Position numbers and translations under genes: made by a program
Notes under the pieces: generated by a model
What the model saw: the letters and a program-made list of their open reading frames with translations, nothing else
Databases searched by the model: none
Told to the model about the DNA's origin: nothing
Source of the DNA: an uncultured Bacilli bacterium
GTDB taxonomy: Bacteria > Bacillota_I > Bacilli_A > RF39 > UBA660
Length of the DNA stretch: 15,337 bases
Assembly (NCBI GenBank): GCA_910584085.1
Contig: CAJTZY010000023.1
Span: 1-15,337, forward strand
Direction: 5' to 3'
Part shown: positions 13,910-15,337 of the stretch, one piece after another
How positions within the stretch are numbered: the stretch's first letter is position 1
Layout of the letters: each line of letters begins with the position of its first letter

Positions 13910-14434
13910 ATGGAATCTAATTTATCTAAAGTAATATTGGGAACAGGTAATTATAATAGTGTAAAGTTTGGAAATACAGTTTCTATAACTGGTGATGGAG
14001 GTAATGCTTGGGGATATTATGGGCCAGCATATAAAAAACTTGCTCCAAGACTTATAACATATACATCTTATGCTGAAAAATATAATGAATTGTTAAAATT
14101 AAAACGAGATACTTTAAAGTTAAATGAATATATCGAAATGAGAAGAAAAATAGAAGATGAGTATATTAAAAGTTATTATGAAACAAGATTAAGAGATTTA
14201 GATATAGCTGGTTTATTATATACTTTAAAAAATAAATTTGAGGATAATATAATATTATTATGCCATGAGGAAATTAATGAATTTTGTCATAGAAGATTAA
14301 TTGCAGATTATATTGAAATTAAAACAGGATTATATATTCCAGAAATAAGTATAAATCAAAATGGTGTAGTAAAAAAACTTACTCCAATTCGTTATAAAAA
14401 AAGATTAGAGAAAGTAATTCAAAATAAAGATTAA
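13910..14434 (+). CDS. DUF488-like protein
   Basis: A 174-residue protein with the marks of the DUF488 family. The N-terminal strand VSITGDGGNAWGYYGPAYKK is followed by LAPRLITYTSY, and the C-terminal signature LLCHEEINEFCHRRLIADYI carries C118, C126 and H127. The paired Cys and His-Arg residues are conserved in the family and suggest an enzyme or metal-binding site, but no activity is established. It has its own good promoter, stands alone after a terminator, and borders a stretch of gene remnants, so it may be cargo of a mobile element. Confidence 0.72.
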   Translation: MESNLSKVILGTGNYNSVKFGNTVSITGDGGNAWGYYGPAYKKLAPRLITYTSYAEKYNELLKLKRDTLKLNEYIEMRRKIEDEYIKSYYETRLRDLDIAGLLYTLKNKFEDNIILLCHEEINEFCHRRLIADYIEIKTGLYIPEISINQNGVVKKLTPIRYKKRLEKVIQNKD

Positions 14435-14525
14435 AATTTTATAAATTATGAATTGAAAAATCAATTAGGTAAATAAATGAAATAAAGAAAAATTTTATCA
14501 AAAGGTAACTGAGCAAGTGTTAGTT

Positions 14526-14618
14526 ATGATAAAAATTCTTAAAGGTTATAAAATAAATACTAATAATTGTATTATAGAAGAGATTTCCTTTAAAATTTTT
14601 GATATATTAGAAAATTAA
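14526..14618 (+). CDS. Possible small protein (30 aa) or end of a decayed gene
   Basis: ATG at 14526 gives MIKILKGYKINTNNCIIEEI and ten more residues. The frame is open upstream to 14481 (KEKFYQKVTEQVLV), where a TGA ends it, and there is no good ribosome binding site at the ATG. The amphipathic sequence reads like real protein, so this may be the C-terminal remnant of a longer gene. Not recognised. Confidence 0.35.
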   Translation: MIKILKGYKINTNNCIIEEISFKIFDILEN

Positions 14619-14641
14619 GATTAATAATAGAAGTGATATAA

Positions 14642-14719
14642 ATGGACAATCGACAAAATACGACAATCAACTGGTATAACTTCATAAAAGGACAACCACT
14701 CTCAAACCATTATAAATAA
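14642..14719 (+). CDS. Possible 25-aa small ORF
   Basis: It starts MDNRQNTTINWYNFIKGQPL and ends SNHYK, with a weak GAAGTGAT ahead of the ATG and a hairpin immediately after the stop. The local base composition is richer in C than the surroundings. It could be a fragment of a larger protein. Not recognised. Confidence 0.25.
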   Translation: MDNRQNTTINWYNFIKGQPLSNHYK

Positions 14720-14745
14720 ATAACTTTTTTTATAGAAAAGTTATT
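14719..14745. terminator. Hairpin after the 25-aa ORF
   Basis: The perfect 10-bp stem AATAACTTTT / AAAAGTTATT has a 7-nt loop and lies directly after the stop codon. No T-tract follows on the + strand. Confidence 0.45.
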
Positions 14746-14793
14746 ACACATTTTACTAAAATTCAATAAAAGTACAGTAAGGAGTGATAAAAG

Positions 14794-14925
14794 ATAAAGT
14801 TAGAGGACTTAAATAAAGTGTATGATAAACTTAAGCAAAAGCAAGATCAATTATATATCTCTGACTTTGATAAATTTATTGAAAATACAAAATTATTAGA
14901 CACAATAAAAGATGATAAAAATTAG
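14794..14925 (+). CDS. Possible 43-aa small protein with an ATA start
   Basis: A strong AAGGAG at 14779-14784 lies 9 nt before ATA, which opens a 43-codon frame: KLEDLNKVYDKLKQKQDQLY, then ISDFDKFIENTKLLDTIKDD. It is charged and helical, with coiled-coil character. The only usual start codon in frame is the GTG at 14818, too far from the SD. Either ATA is used, or an ATG has mutated and the gene is dead. Not recognised. Confidence 0.35.
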   Translation: MKLEDLNKVYDKLKQKQDQLYISDFDKFIENTKLLDTIKDDKN

Positions 14926-15025
14926 TGAAAATATGATTATATTTCTTAATTAAAAGACTGAATAAAAAATTGCACATTTAACATTAATTATATTTGAATA
15001 TATAGTTAATTTGGAGTGTGATTTT

Positions 15026-15289
15026 ATGAATAAATCTAATATTAAAGAATTAAAAGAACAATTATAACGTTGTAAAAATATCAGCTTAGAAGGTGTAACA
15101 TTAGAAGATGTAGATGGAATAAATTTTATAAAGATAGATAGGAGAATACTAAGGAATGAAAGAATATTGGAGTTTTTAATGGAAGTAAGAATTAAGGTAA
15201 ATGGTAAATTAGTTAGAATGAATTTTTCTGATACTGATAAAACTATTGAGGATTGTTTAATGAGAATTTTAGAAAATTTATATAAATAG
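15026..15289 (+). pseudogene. DUF6870-like mobile-element protein with a premature stop
   Basis: GGAG at 15013-15016 precedes the ATG, and the frame would encode 87 codons, but codon 14 is TAA (15065-15067). After the stop the frame continues with EGVTLEDVDGINFIKIDRR and then NFSDTDKTIEDCLMRILEN. This matches the pattern I recall for DUF6870, small proteins in conjugative transposons of gut Bacillota (VDIRDVKID and FADTDVTIEDCL). A CAA-to-TAA change would explain the stop. There is no good restart signal after it. The family call rests on memory of its motifs. Confidence 0.6.
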
Positions 15290-15337
15290 ACAACTATAAA
15301 TAAGTCAAGTACTTTTTAACAAATTATATGAAAAAGT

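Larger units (their letters stand above)
14435..15337. other. Gene-poor region of small ORFs and remnants, probably a decayed mobile element
   Basis: No intact gene longer than about 45 codons is seen. It holds a 30-46 codon frame (14481-14618), a 25-codon ORF (14642-14719) with a hairpin, a 43-codon frame with an ATA start (14794-14925), and a DUF6870-like frame with a stop (15026-15289). The remaining 48 nt show nothing. The DUF6870-like remnant, typical of conjugative-element cargo, suggests an old insertion. No transposase, integrase or terminal repeat is visible. Confidence 0.6.

Noticed and set aside
14649..14665. Two Spo0A-box-like heptamers (ATCGACA, TACGACA) spaced 10 bp
   Set aside because: Each has a mismatch, they lie inside a possible small ORF, and no promoter follows.
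15026..15289. Reassigned stop codon as explanation for the interrupted DUF6870-like frame
   Set aside because: The interrupting codon is TAA, which is the normal stop of most genes here, so recoding is not plausible.
1..15337. CRISPR arrays, tRNA or rRNA genes, insertion sequences
   Set aside because: No regularly spaced repeats, cloverleaf-like or rRNA-like segments, or transposase frames were found on reading the window.

Overview
The window is a very AT-rich stretch of a Bacillota chromosome with every convincing gene on the + strand. Gene content (SpoIIIE/FtsK, RadC, MreC/MreD, RecA, RNase Y, L19, a membrane-anchored Gram-positive-type signal peptidase), Bacillus-type Shine-Dalgarno sequences and sigma-A-like promoters fit an uncultured, probably gut-associated low-GC lineage such as RF39/"Mollicutes"-like Bacilli or a related Clostridia group. 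The taxon is an inference. Every complete gene ends in TAA or TAG, Trp is TGG, and TGA is used neither as a stop nor as a sense codon.

Layout. (1) 3-608: C-terminal part of a secreted Ig-like repeat protein with a Cys-rich tail, then about 400 nt holding two hairpins and the ftsK promoter. (2) 1009-5763: cell-envelope and chromosome cluster ftsK/spoIIIE - SPOR-domain protein - radC - mreC - mreD. It resembles the Bacillus spoIIB-maf-radC-mreBCD-min region but lacks maf, mreB and minCD. (3) 5822-7608: a membrane-anchored Tim44-like protein, then recA with a consensus promoter and a probable LexA site. (4) 7610-8278: between recA and rny, a compact type III toxin-antitoxin locus of the ToxIN/AbiQ family: promoter, small RNA with one pseudoknot-type unit, terminator, ToxN-like toxin. 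The toxin reading frame is broken by a one-base shift and its expected start codon reads ATC, so the locus looks decayed or carries a sequencing error. (5) 8350-12531: rny, rplS with a candidate L19 leader, lepB, and an unrecognised 518-aa coiled-coil protein. (6) 12548-14434: accessory genes (ASCH, DUF5680-like, an orphan, DUF488-like). (7) 14435-15337: no intact large gene, only small ORFs and the remains of a DUF6870-like mobile-element gene with an in-frame stop. This is probably a decayed mobile element.

Most transcription units have recognisable -10 boxes, often extended (TGnTATAAT), and several stop codons lie inside terminator-like hairpins. The most noteworthy item is the type III TA locus inserted in the recA-rny interval. 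Next are the SPOR gene in the SpoIIB position with a possible Spo0A box, and the cysteine-rich exported protein.
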